A program made the position numbers and the translations under genes. A stretch of 53,619 nt of DNA from Spirogloea muscicola. Lineage: Eukaryota; Streptophyta; Zygnematophyceae; Spirogloeales; Spirogloeaceae. Below, piece after piece: positions 24,745-36,538 of this stretch. The notes below the pieces were generated by a model. The model had not been told where the DNA came from. It did not search any database and saw only the letters and a program-made list of their open reading frames with translations. The stretch lies in assembly GCA_009602725.1 (NCBI GenBank), contig WELB01000325.1:1-53619 (forward strand), in the 5' to 3' direction. The first letter of the stretch is position 1; every line of letters starts with the position of its first letter.

Positions 24745-27700
24745 TCAAGAGACCCCGCTGAGAACCGAAGCAAGTGTATCAGGTCTTGGTAGCGAGTTAA
24801 GGCTACTGGCTGTGAGCCACGTCCATTCAGCCTCGTCCTTGTCCTTGATGCAGTAATCAAGGCATTGCTGTTCTTCCGAGCTGGCAGCTGACACTTCCAC
24901 CTTACATGCTGCCTCTGCGGCAACTGCCTCGAAGATTGGAGGCCCATCGCAGACGCGCTCAGGCACTGTGATGGCCAAAGGGTCCTCAATAGCACTGGTG
25001 CTGTACTTGTGGAGCAGCAAAGCCCAGTAAAGGGTGCGGCCCTTCCAGGTGCACACCTGGCTGGCCAGGTTGCGGGCATTGGCAATCATCTGGCGCACCT
25101 GTGGATCATGCTCCGTGGCCCACTCAATGGTTGGAAAGAGGTCCTGGAAGCTGCGGGACCAAAGGCCAAGTCATTATAGGTGGACAATGTCCTCCACATT
25201 CACAACTGGAAACTGCAGTGGTCTCTGTTGCAAGCCCTCTTATCATGAGTGACTGTATTGATTGTCAAGTAACAAACAGATGTCAAGGAGTTGAGATAAT
25301 GTAGCCTCTTGTGTGCAAGGACTTGAGGACATCCTTACTGCCATGAGTTGGTGAATTACGAAGGGAGATTGAATGGAAAACTGTACTTAGGTGACTGACC
25401 TGTGCTCTGTATGCAGGTAGTGCAGCCCTGGCACCAAGAGGCTAGTATAAAATTGCCGGAAAGCCGACCTCTGACGGATGGCCAGCTGATGACTGGCCAA
25501 GGCACCGCACATACGTCTTGAACCGACTTTGTCATCAACAACCAAGCGATATTTGTACCTAGCTAGCTGCTCAGAGTCCATGTGGTCGCCAAGCTCAAAG
25601 CCTTTCCTGAAGCATCATAAGTCAAAGATGACAATACAATATGAGGACACAGGACCACCTGATACATGGATTCAAATCATAAGCAATTTGATTGCATCCA
25701 TAGGCTGGACTCAGTCCAGTAGACTCAGCTGAGGAAAGTCCTGTACTAACGCTGCCAACAGATTTGTCATGCAGAAGTTTGACATGAAGTGTCTTGTCAA
25801 GCACAAGCGTCAACAATGATGACTTGCACATCATCTACCTCCACTTACCAAGCAACAGCTCATGTAAGCAGCAATGCTTGCAGATATGCTAAGTCAGGGG
25901 CTCTAGGACATTGGTTCGAATAGTGAACAGCAAGCATGAAGAAAGGCAATGCGCCTCACTTGACGAGGGTCACTTTCACGTGCTCCTGGTCACTCTGTCC
26001 CCACATTGAGATACGAGCATCCAGCAAGTCTGGTCGCACATCACTCATCCGATGGAGCCGTATTTGAGGATTTGCGCCTGTATTCCCCTCCTTCAGGTCA
26101 TAAACTGAGGATGGGCTTCTGTAGACTGCCCTAGCCTCCAACTGTCCATCATGAAGTAGAGTAGCATCAGCAGCATCGTATGTATGCTACCATGATGAAC
26201 ATCCAGCATCAAGTAGGAGCTGACTATGATGGAGCTGTGATGTACATGCAGCTTGCAGTGCTATAGTCACTATCACAAAGCGGATGGATCGGATGTTTCA
26301 TATGTCGGTTGCCATTGTGTCGAATATGTGAATGAGTAGCTGACCCTTCTCCAAGGACGGGGCCTTGTTGGAGAGACCTCTTCTACAAGATCCAATGGAT
26401 CAGGATATGCGATGTCAGTGCAGCCTTCAGTCACCTACAAGGCACACCTCAATCAGGCTATGACAAGCCCTCAATGCTGACAGGCATCCTTGGAGCAATA
26501 CGGCCAGTCATCAGTCACTAGCATCGTCTAGGTTAAGCCGGGAAGGATTTGGGTCCTCAGAATCAGGTGACACATGCAACACATGAAAATGACACGGTCT
26601 TCGGCATATTTAAGAATAGCACTCCACTTGCAGTACACTTGACCAGCTTCGGTAAGTGCTGATCCATTAGCATCTCGTGAGGAGCACGTAACATGCGGCC
26701 TTGCATTGGTCGGTACCTGAGTGCTAAATACTGGAAACCCTGCTCTGCCTGGTGCCAGTGAGTTGTCATAGCTCATTGGCTCATCGCATACGTTTAGATA
26801 AAATTCGGCTCTCATATCTGCACAGAGGACAGTGAGGGCCTAAGGGCTAAGCTCAAGCACACGCACGCGCTTGGCTCAGATGGAGACTTTGCTACTGACA
26901 TCCGAGGCTGGCAATCTTGAGAGCCCCTGTGTATAGAAGCTCTCATGCAACGAGACCTCCTGAGATAGGCTTCTGATGAAGGACACTGCTTGAAACAAAA
27001 AAACAAAAGGAAAGCATGTGGATACTGTGAATTGAAAACCAGCACTGAATACATCAAAGGCTAGCAACTGCTTGTAGCATCTCGTGTCCACAATTTATAC
27101 TTGCCTGTTAACCCATATTCCAGCACTGCATCCTGAATCATGCGGATGCTAAGATTGAACCTCTGTAGCTTCTTCCTTGACGTGATGATGCTTGCATAGC
27201 GGAAGTAGACAGTGGAGTTGATGATCTTGACATGTCCACAACAGCCCTGAAGAGCAGCTGCTGAATGCCAAGTCATCACTGGACTTGCTCCTGCCATACG
27301 AGCAGCAGAGCTGCACACGATACCTTTGCAATTGCAAGTGAAGCATGCACCTTATATTGCTCGCACATAGCCCAAGCCTCCTACCCTTGTGCAGCACATG
27401 ACCACAATATCAACCACACTTCTAACAGTACTCATAAACAGAGAGTAGTGTATGTACAAAGTGAGGTACGTACAAGCATCTTCTCATTCTGTGCCATCCT
27501 CTTTAGAGTGACCGGTTTTATTATCCCTGTCTTGCCCAGGCCAGCAGCAACACCAGGGATCCTCACCCAGAAGCTCAGTTGCTCAGCTGCATCAAGAGAG
27601 TCGGATTTCATGAGATATGTCATCCAACTGGAAGGCAGGAAGCGTACTCCACCACTTGCCAGCATCATGCTGCACTGCTGGCAGAGTAAATTGATAGAAT

Positions 27701-28556
27701 GGAAGACTAGTATGACCAAGTAGCCATGTTTACAATGACATTTGCCTGCAGAATCTTGTATTGCAAGCTAGGCTCCACATTCTTATGCGGCATCCTTCAT
27801 TTCTATTACCCACTTTGGTTGTCCAAGTACTTCCAGGCTACATTCATTTCCTCAGCATTGCAGTATCAAAGACCAGAACAAAGACAGACACGCATTGCAT
27901 CAAATCATGAGCTCTTCGATCGGATCCAGGTTTTTGACCTGCGATGCGAGTGAATGCCGCGACCAGTCCAGAAGTAAGGTCAAAGTTGTCAAGTGCTTCG
28001 ATCTCCATGGCTGGTGAAGAGGACTTGACACTGCCATCCAGTCCCCAGGCTGCAAGCCTTTCCTTCGTTTTGTCCAGTTCCATGATAAGTTCAGGAGAAA
28101 GGCCTATCGAAGGAGCGACGTCGTTCGTGCTGAATCTGATCCATGCCGCCAAGATGGCGTCGTTTGTGGCTCTCGTTGACCACGAAGGCCCCTCCCAGGT
28201 GCCAGATGGCCCCAGGCGGATGCTGGCCGGACAGGCTGCAAGGGAGATCGTTGAGAGCAGTAAGGCGTCATTACTGCGAGCGCCATGGGGCTCAGATGTA
28301 GGCCGCACAAGGGAAACCGAGTCAATATCTCGTGTTGCTAACGAAGCGAGGTCAGCAATGGCACCGACTCCAGTCACTCAAGCTTGCCGCACTGGCAGAG
28401 GAGGCGATGGGCAAACATCGGCCGAGGCTGGCACGCACCCTGGCTGTCGGAGCTGGACAGCCACAGGGCGCGGCAGGCGAGCAGAGAGAAGCCGAAAGCC
28501 GCCAGCAGCACAACCTTGCGCGCCCCGGACCTCAGCCCTGCCGGAGACGCCAACAT
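24745..28556 (-). CDS. GT90 (CAP10 / protein O-glucosyltransferase-like) glycosyltransferase
   Basis: GT90 includes POGLUT/Rumi O-glucosyl or xylosyl transferases of the ER and fungal xylosyltransferase CAP10; plants have many of unknown specificity. The start at 28556 gives a short N-terminus and a membrane anchor, KVVLLAAFGFSLLACRALWL. A lumenal exon follows (28337 to about 27940; SLVRPTSEPHGARSN onward). Family blocks then appear in order: VKIINSTVYFRYASI (about 27200), AEFYLNVCDEPMSYD (26800), GCTDIAYPDPLDL (26400), RAVYRSPSS and RLHRMSDVRPDLLDARISMW (26130-25990), LARYKYRLVVDDKVGSRRM with FYTSLLVPGLHYL (25580-25420), then LFPTIEWATEHDPQVRQMIA and TLYWALLLHKYS (25140-24990). The tail ends at 24745. 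RPDLLDARI, the YKY...D block and the LVPxxHYL block are GT90 hallmarks. Exact junctions are not listed because several exons are short; exon assignment between 27.4 and 27.9 kb is tentative. Confidence 0.85.
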
Positions 28557-31500
28557 CGGGCCGCTCCGGAGGCCGCGAGAGGAGGCTGGCGCCGCCGGCG
28601 TGCGGGAGGACGGCGGCTGAGGCGGCGCGCCGCGCAGCGGCGGGCGCGGCAGCGCGGCACGGCGGCGGGCGCCGTGCCGGCGGGCCGGCACCGGCCGCGG
28701 AGGGCCGGGGGGGTTGTTGTGGCCGTCTGGGAGACAACCTGCTCCACGATAAAAAAGGTCGTCCATGGGAGATTAGATATGCTTGCCTTTGTACTTGGCC
28801 ATTTTGGCCCACGTTTGTTTCAAATACACGAAATTCCTAGAAGGTGAAAGGTCGTGTGGTTGGGGAGCGATAGTGGGCCTGAGCGGCCAAGTACGAAGAG
28901 ACAAGCGCGGCCAGATTGACTGGTGGCTGGGAGAGGCCAGGAGAGAAGGCGCGCGGGGCACATGAAGTGAATGAGGCCAATGCAAACCAATACATTGTGC
29001 AGGCAAAGTCTAGAGCAAACTAAAGAAGGCTACATAATACCTAAAGTTAGGAGGAATGGACGGTCTGAAGAAGCCGGAGTGCTAAGGACTAAGACAACAG
29101 CAACGAGACGTACGAAGGCAAGCACACTGACAGATGTACATCACCTGCTGCTAGCTGACCCGCTCAGTAACTACGAGTCAGCATGTAGAGGTCGCTAACT
29201 GATGCCCGAATACCTGACGGCAATTGACAAGCTCTTGTGCACGCTTAGGCTCGACCAGCTTTCTGGTGCAAAGCATGAGCCTGACTTGCTACAAACAGGC
29301 TGACACACGACATAATGAAGACGACATCCCGGCATGCTCAACTCGGCTGGAAGCACATCCTCACGTCGTGCATATCCTAGACTTTGGCGATGTTTGGGGC
29401 GATGGCTGTGGACTGAAAGAGCTCCGTCAATATAAGACAGTAGCTGTGAGAGGCCAGCCGAATGGGCGCTCAAAGCGGTGGCTCGTCTGATGGATCTGGA
29501 CTGAGAAGGCGCTGTTCTCCAACGAATCACAGGGATAAGCGGAAGGAGCGACATCATAAAGACTATCCCTGGGGCGGCGACCACTTCTTCTCGTGCGCCA
29601 TGTACATCTATGGCGGCTACAGTTCAAAGTGGTCTTCCCTTCTTCATCGCCTGCCACAGCTTGTTGATGCCCGCTGACGTAGTCGGGCGGGTAGCTTAGG
29701 GCACTTTAGTGTCCTGCAAGCAACAGTTGCTTGCTGTATATTGCAACTTTCCTTTTTGCAGCACTTCCAGTCACTCGAGATAAGGCGCTCGAGATACACC
29801 AGCGTGCTGGGCTCGCACTAGGCCAGGCTAATGGCTTGCCTTTTGATGGTCTGGATCCTCAGCTTAGCTTGTCGGATATGTATGTGCTCACTCGTGAGTA
29901 CTACTCGTGGGTGCGTGAGACCCCCTTAACCAGCTTCTTGCTTCGTTACCAACATTTTATAAGGCTCGCATTGACATCCCTTTCCTTCCATGCGCACCGC
30001 GCCCCTTTTTTCGGAAGCGGGGCGATGGCTGTGGGTGGAGATGTGGCTGTGGAAGGCCAGCCCAAAGAGATGGACAAGGTGCGAGTAGGCTCCCAGCCAC
30101 CGCCCTCCTGGACGCGTCTTCCTCCTTCTGCTCACCCGTGGGTACTAATGTCACCCTGTTACCTTAAACACTCTAGTATAGGTCTCCATATTATGTGGCC
30201 TTTATTTTGCACTAGACTCTGCCTGAACAATGTACTCGCTTGATTTGGCCCTTTCATTTCATGCGCACCGTGCGCCTCTCTCTCTTCTGGAGTTGTACGG
30301 CCGTCTCGCCGGCCCCATTGCGGAGACTGTCTGCGAGAAGGTGGGTACCACATGTTCCCGCCCGGCGCACAACTGACCGGCGCTTGACGGTGGCTCGGCC
30401 AAGTGGCCCACAGTTGGGAAGAAGCTGGGCCGCGGCTGATGAAGGCGGCACGCTTCCCATGCGGGCTCGACGTCAAGATGCGTGTTCACCGTGGCCTGCG
30501 GGCCGCCCAAGCCAGTGCAGGACGGTCCAACCCACTTGTCAATGCGGCAGCCACCTGCACACTGTTGCCATCATCTGCTCCGCTACGTGGAGCGTGTGTG
30601 CGTCTGCGTCCTCTCTTCGTGGCTACTACCTGTGTGCTTTAGCTCCTTTCTCTGGCCCCTTCCGAACTTTGTTCATTCTATTTCTCTGGGCTGGCCCCTC
30701 ACAGCCACCGCCCTCTACTGGAAGCGTCCTCTCACTATCATATTCACTCTTCGACTCAAATTCAGAACACCTGGTGGCCAATTGAGTCGGTGTGTGCTTA
30801 AGGCCTCTTCTGGCCCACTCAAACTTTGTCCAATGTTATTTCTGGGTTGGCCAATCCAATCACAGCCTCGCCCTCGGGAAGACTGGAAGAGGCTTTCTCT
30901 TTTCGAGCTGGCTGATTTATAACAGCGGCCGCTCCCTTTGGAAGACGAAGATTCTTCCCAAGGGGGGCGATGGCTTTGAGAGCTAGCTTCATCTTCCGAA
31001 GTGCCGTCCACTTGCACACAGGCCGCGCCTTGGCTGCTGCTTCCGGAATCTTCAGGGCGATTGCATCACCCTGGCACTACAGGCTATCGCTAGACGATTT
31101 ACTATGCTTCATCGCTTCCTCCTTTCATTGAAGGGCCGAGCACCTCTTGCATGAGGTGGCTCGTCTGCGAAACCTGCAAGAGCATCTTTCAGCCGGCTTG
31201 CTGAGTGTGGTGGGGAGCTATCACTCCCTTGAAAGGCATGATAATTTTGCTCATCTGGGGGCGCTGACTGTGAAAGGGCAGCTCAACAAAGGATGGAGTG
31301 AGTCTGTGAGCCGGACAACTGCTGAATTACAGCGCTACCCAAGTGGCTCCTATGAATGGGTACTCACCGATTCGCTACTTCACTCAAAGAGCTTCGTCTA
31401 GGGTCAGGGTTTTGGGTTTTGGGTTCAGGGGTTTAGGATTTAGGGTTTATGTGAGAAGGAGAGAATCTCTCTTCTGTCCTTCTCACCACAGCCCAAGCGC

Positions 31501-32150
31501 GATGCCCATGGCACCTGTTGGCGCGCATACCAGACCAAACCACTCTGTAGCGGTATGTTCTCATAAGCTGGAGCTGGGTCCACCCGTGGCTCAAGGGTTC
31601 GCGATCGATGCCGTGGATTGCTGAGGCTTGCAACGAGCAACGAGCAACCTGCCACGAATACAAAGCACGGCTAAGACGTCAAGTCGATGTCCGAGCCGCA
31701 GGAGCTGTAGCGGCGGGCCGCGACCACCTTACCTCCCCGGTCATCGCAGTCGTTGGGCAGCTTGGGCACACTAGCAGGCGTTACTTGCATCTTACAGTAT
31801 GCTTCTCTCGCAGAGCGTGCAGTGCTCGCAAGCTCTGGCTGTTCATCAGCGTGCTGGGCGCGCTCTAAGTCAGGCCACTCCTTTTATGGCGGCGCTCCGG
31901 ATCCCACACTAGCCTGTCGGATTTGCATTTGCTCACCTGTGTGTACCAACGTCACACTGTTACCTTAGCCACCCTAGAATAGAACGTAGGGGCTGGGAAG
32001 GGCCAGCCCAGAAAGACTAGACAAAGTCCAAAGAGCCAGAAGGCGCCTAAAACCACACAGCTAGACACGAGACACGAGATTAGCATAGGGGGCTTCGTTT
32101 CACGTAGGCTTAGCATTAGCTTTGCTTTTGCCTGAACAAGGTATTGGCTT
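28557..32150. repeat. Repeat island with mixed interspersed-repeat modules
   Basis: No gene-like structure lies between the GT90 start and the GH16 upstream region. Modules seen are: an inverted copy of the 42.22-42.29 kb sequence at 28774-28838; the GCGCG...ATGAA...AATGAGGCCAATGC end module, minus strand, at about 28944-29050; a diverged relative of 42.30-42.48 kb at 29150-29330; coding-like stretches near 29785-29910 (HQRAGLALGQANG, LSDMYVLTREY), 31006-31060 (AVHLHTGRALAAASG) and 31833-31935 (HQRAGRALSQA, LSDLHLLT); hairpin modules near 30055, 30685, 30845 and 32000; and the type II 3' module at 30130-30290. A telomere-like tract lies at 31398-31450. Confidence 0.65.
31398..31450 (+). repeat. 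Degenerate plant-type telomeric repeat (TTTAGGG-like)
   Basis: About 50 bp of TAGGG, TTTTGGG and TTTAGGG-type units, for example GGATTTAGGGTTTATG at the 3' end. It is short, imperfect and interstitial. Confidence 0.7.
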
Positions 32151-32200
32151 GGATTGGCCACCCTTTCATTTCATGAGCACCGCGTGCCTAATCTCTGTCG
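32135..32200 (+). repeat. Type II repeat 3' module just upstream of GH16 gene
   Basis: GCCTGAACAAGGTATTGGCT, then GATTGGCCACC, TTTCATTTCATG and GCACCGCGTGCC, matches copies at 30.22, 35.25, 42.79, 43.22 and 52.99 kb. It lies about 350 bp upstream of the GH16 ATG, so the element contributes to its 5' flank. Confidence 0.8.
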
Positions 32201-32545
32201 GCGAGCTCGCGCCGCCACCGGAGCTGCTGGGCGCGCTGGTGAGAGCCGTCGGATGGGACCCCGGGATCGCCGACATCGGCGGCGCGCAGGCGGCCGCCCG
32301 GTCCGCCAATCAGCGCGCCGCGCGGGAACCCGCCCGGATGAACTCGGCCGTGGTCATCCGCGCGCCCCCCCAGAGTTTCGCCACGTGGCACCGCCCCCGC
32401 CCCCCGCCCATGCCCAACTGCAGGCCAGGCCGCGGCAGCTCTGCATACATGCCCCACTCTCAGCTCAGAGTGCCGCCTTGAGCTCCGACCAGCGCCCTCC
32501 CAGCGCCGCCTCCCTCGCCGCAGCCGCGCCGCCGCCGCCGCCGCC

Positions 32546-34791
32546 ATGGCCGCGTGCTCGGCGGCCCGCCGCGACCCCTACGTCGCCGTGCAGTGCACGC
32601 TGCTGCAGCTGGTGCTGGCCGTGGCGGCTGGGCTCGTGGCTGTGCCGCCCGGGGGCGCCCAAGCAGCCCCAGCTTGGAGCCAGGGCCTGCAGGGCGGGAT
32701 CCAAGTGCTGGCAGCCTTGCCGCGGCGCCTGCGCACGACGGTGGAGCCTCCGATCGTCTATGACGCAGGTCGTTCGCACATTGGCCCGGTCTTTCTGAGG
32801 TCCGTGCATCTGCACTTAAATTCTGTTGCCATGTCATGTGGCGACAAGCACGTCTGCGTGCTAAAGACCCGGCTTTGAACACCTGCAGGTGAAGAATCCG
32901 ATGTGAATCTTTCGGACCCAATCACTATCAGCATGGACGAAGAAGGAAGTAAGTTGTCAAGCCAGCTGGCAGGTGGATGCGAGTAAAAGCCTCTCTGTGA
33001 GACTCTCTTAGGAAGTAAGACCAGCGGAAGTCGCAGCGAGTACTGGTCACCCAAATTTGCACTTGGGCCCTTTTGAGTTGGGCACTATGAGACAACGTCC
33101 TTGAGAGTTAGTGCCTGAATGCTGACCACACCTCCTTTCCCTTGCAACTACTGCAGCAGGGAGAGCACGGTCATCCAACCAGGTCAGAGATCAAGCAGCA
33201 GCAAGTGCGCAGTCATGCTTCTGTGTTGCGTGATGTGGGCACGTAGAGCTTGAGCTTGAGCGACGATCCTCGCTTGCACATACAACCAAGAGGTGGTCAG
33301 TCTTATTACAACATTCTGCTTTCTCATGCCAGTACGGACCAGGCGTGACTTGGACTGGTAAAGTGAAGGTACGTGTCTAGACAGGTGTCCCGAATTCTAG
33401 GCACGAAGCTTTCAGCTGCCTGTCTACACTACCATGCAGAATCACTGCCTCAACTGGCCCACGTTAGTCTTCAGTGCTGAAGCAGTCAGCTCGTATGAGA
33501 GCTGGCAGGATGGTGTCGAGGAGCAGATAAGTAATTACTAGTCCAGCTGATCAAGAGTGTTGCCTATCCTGCAGACTCCATCAGGTCAGACGAATGGCGT
33601 GGTCACAACATTCTACCTGTCAAGCCTTGAAGGCTCCAAAGATCAGGACGAGATAGACTTCGAGTTTCTTGGGAACCAGCAAAATAAGGTGAGCAACGGT
33701 TGGGGCACCTTGTAATGCAACAAGAATTGGGCTCTGTTGGGTCCTGCGCAAGTGTCGCAGCTGCGCAATTGCCGTGTGCATATGCTGTGCCGTATCAGAT
33801 TGCTCTTACTGGGTTTCTGCAGTGCAATCTACAGCATTGCTCTATGTCGAGCGAATGATTCCTGGATGTGCTCTCCCGTTGTGTAGCCTCTTGAGATTTT
33901 CGTGGTGTCAACTGGTGTCCTGCCCGATGTCTCTAGCGAACAGGCCAGATTTGGCATGTCCATGTTTTCATGCATCGTGTATGCTCGTCAATGCTCAAAA
34001 ATGATCTCTACTTTGCCACACTGTCGTCCAGGTTCAGGTCAACTACTATGTGTCAGGTACTTCCGATAAACGAGGCTCAACCTTAGCTTCAAATTTTCCT
34101 AAACAGGTCCTTCTCCAGTATGGTATTTCGCAGACTGCATGATTGTCAGGACTATTGACCTGCCTAATCAACCCCTGGACCTGCTTGTCCAGCACTGCAT
34201 GTTTGGTGCTGAGGCCCTGCATCTCCTGATTACTGCAGATCAGCTCAGAGTGGTTTGTTAACTTCTGACTTTCTGTGCCTCCCATTAACAGGAGAAGGGG
34301 GTCACGAGACAATGATTGACCTTGACTTTAACACCAGTGAGGACTTCCATAGTTATGCCATCTCGTACCAAAGCAATAAGATCATGTGAGTCTTACAGTC
34401 GATTTTGCATTAGCTGCTTAGAGGCTCAGCTAACTCTCAGCGCTTGCATTGTTTCACTTGTACACTTGGCCTGCAATCTGCCTGACTCTTTGCCTTGTTC
34501 AACCTGTGCGCTAAGTATATCTCCTGGCCAATGATGCTTGAAGTAAGTCTTGTGTTGAGGACATCAGCAATAGGAATGCCGCGCTTGCTATGCTGTGGCA
34601 GTTGGTCAATTGATGGCGATTCTGTCCATGAGGTTGACGTTTCAAGTGGCCAAGCCCTTCCTTCAAAGTGTGTCTACCTGTATTTCAGCGTCTGGGACGC
34701 CTCCAGCATCAATAACGGCACGTGGGCAGGAACAACAACCTGGGCTAGTTCGCCGTATGTTGCGAGCTATCAGAGAATCACTGTTGGTTGA
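32546..34791 (+). CDS. Secreted GH16 glycoside hydrolase/transglycosylase (XTH- or glucanase-like)
   Basis: GH16 enzymes cut or rejoin beta-glucans or xyloglucan in the cell wall. The start at 32546 gives an N-terminal hydrophobic segment ([15 protein letters not shown]) and a likely cleavage near GGAQA, so it should enter the secretory route. Exons 32546-32768, 32889-32948 and 33012-33045 are in phase; then probable exons around 33332-33366 and 33440-33530; about 33572-33688 with the catalytic motif DEIDFEFLG (ExDxxE type); VQVNYYVSG (34031-34056); [20 protein letters not shown] (34291-34385); and a terminal exon 34690-34791 ([14 protein letters not shown]...[13 protein letters not shown]). 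The order catalytic motif, V-Q-x-N, DFHxY, WDAS, PY-ASY is typical of GH16. No C-terminal XET_C domain follows, so it may be nearer algal or bacterial-type glucanases than land-plant XTH. The exon just before WDAS is unresolved. Confidence 0.8.
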
Positions 34792-36538
34792 TCTGGGCAT
34801 TAAGTGGATCCCACTTAACAAATAAATTATGTTGCTGAGGCTTAACTGCCAATAATTATTGCTATAGGCACTTAGCATCCACACACCACTATACTGCTTG
34901 GTAGCAGGCGCTTGGTCTAGCATTTGGTAGTGAAAGGATAAGGGCGATCACAGCATTACCGACATTTTACTGACATATTCATGACCACGTCCTAGTACTC
35001 TTAATGATGACTAGCCTGCCAGGCTGCTGCTTGTTCAGGTCGCCAGCCAATGCGCATGATGCAGCTTGCTCGTTGTCGACAAATTAGATAGACCTTGTTC
35101 TTGTTCTCAGTGGCAATACAAATATTGCAGCCAAAGTGCTAGCTGAGATAACAAAACGAGCGAGGACCATGTGGCAGTGTCATTGAGATCATGACAGCAC
35201 ATAGCGGCGGTTACAGCAGTATGTAGCATTGTCTATCCTGCACTAGAGTCTGCCTGAACAATGCATTGGCTTGAATTGGCCTCCCTTTGATGTCATGCGT
35301 TCTGCGCGCCTTCTCTTTCCTTCTTTGGCATCTCTTTCTTTGGCTTTGGACATTGTCCATTCTTTTTGGGCTGGCTTTGCCAACCCTTCTTCTCTATGGG
35401 CGAGCCCTTTCTTCTTGTGTATCGAATGCGCCTGGCCGTCTCGCTGCAGAGGTCCATGGCCCGGGCGCTGCACCTTCGTGCCGGCAGAGCCCTCGCTGCT
35501 GCCTCTGGCTCTGGCCAGGGGACCCACTTCCAGGAGCCCAGCATCTCTGATCTGCGGCTGCTTAGCAGGGGTTACTGAGTGTCTCGTAGCAGCTTTGTTT
35601 CTGTTACTTAGCGCTTCCCCTGGCCCCCTTCTCGTACTCTGTTCATTCTTTTTCGGGCTGGTTGTTCCAGCCCCTATTCTCAATGGGCGAGCACTTTCTT
35701 CTTTTCTTCTTTATGCACACGGCTGGCTTCTACAGCCCCTTTTCGTGATAACGAGAGGAAGGCGCTTCCAGCAGAGGGCGATAGCTGTAAGTGGCCAGCC
35801 CAGCGAAAAGTCCTGATGCAGTGCTTCCTTCTTTCTTCGCGTCTTTCTCTCTTCTGGCTGGCATTAAACAGCCGATTCTTTTATGTTAGCAGCCGCATTC
35901 TTCTTCCTTCGCCAGCCGGGGCCGCTCGCCCGCCCCTCCGCCGCCGGCGTCGCCGAGCTCTCTGCGGCCAGCGGTCGCCCCGGCCACGGTGCCACTCCGC
36001 CGCCGTGCCTGCGCCACTCGCCACAGTCATGGCCGCATGCTGGGCTGTTCCGTTGAGCTTGCCGAGTCGCTGCTTCGGCTGACAGAAGCGAGCCTCTGAC
36101 AAGATCAAAGCACCCCTTGCGCTGGCGCAGCGCCTGGTCCAGGTTGCGTCGTGAGCACAGCCATCACGACGAAATTTTCAGAGGGCAACAATGACAATGG
36201 ATTGCCTTTAGCAGCCATTTCTGCAGCATGCTGACAGCCACTTTCATTGTCTTTGCAAGGCCACCACGCTTGCACGGCAGCATTGTTGGAGGACTTCTTT
36301 GCAAGCTGAGACACTTTGGCTAGGATGGCTGGCTTCAGGGCCGAGCTTGCGGCTATCAAGCCAGGCCTGACCCGGATCGGGTGAGGGACCTCTGCAAATC
36401 TTAGCCTCTGTCAAGGGTCGAAGCCTGGCGATGTGTATCGCGCTGAGTACAGTTGTTTTCAAAATCGTCGTTCGTGAATGAGCTGTCGTATGTCACTTTA
36501 CTCAACTTCCTTGGGGCATGTGTCTCGGACATGTCAGA
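34792..36538. other. Intergenic region between GH16 and dehydrogenase, with a repeat insertion
   Basis: 34792-35230 shows no coding signal beyond the GH16 3' UTR. 35240-35820 is a near-complete repeat copy (separate entry). 35900-36110 is GC-rich and carries an ATG at 36029 (MAACWAVPLSLPSRCF) that could be the dehydrogenase 5' exon, but I cannot connect it in phase. Confidence 0.5.
35240..35820 (+). repeat. Interspersed repeat copy with intact coding module (type I)
   Basis: In order: the 3' module of a type II copy (TAGAGTCTGCCTGAACAATG at 35245 through GCGCGCC at 35311), a GGGCTGGCTTTGCCAACCC hairpin module (35368-35386), an open frame 35426-35578 reading MRLAVSLQRSMARALHLRAG, RALAAASG, then QGTHFQEPSISDLRLLSRGY-stop, a T-rich spacer, a second hairpin GGGCTGG/CCAGCCC (35655-35673), and CTCAATGGGCGAGCACTTTC. 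The same order recurs at 51.8-52.0 and 52.7-52.9 kb. Confidence 0.8.

Noticed and set aside
25896-25925. GGTTCGAAT near 25914, tRNA T-loop-like
   Set aside because: No matching acceptor, D or anticodon arms could be folded around it, and it lies within the GT90 gene.
28332-28847. 171- and 298-codon plus-strand frames opposite the GT90 5' exons
   Set aside because: The minus strand carries the membrane anchor and lumenal exon of GT90; the plus frames are compositional shadows.
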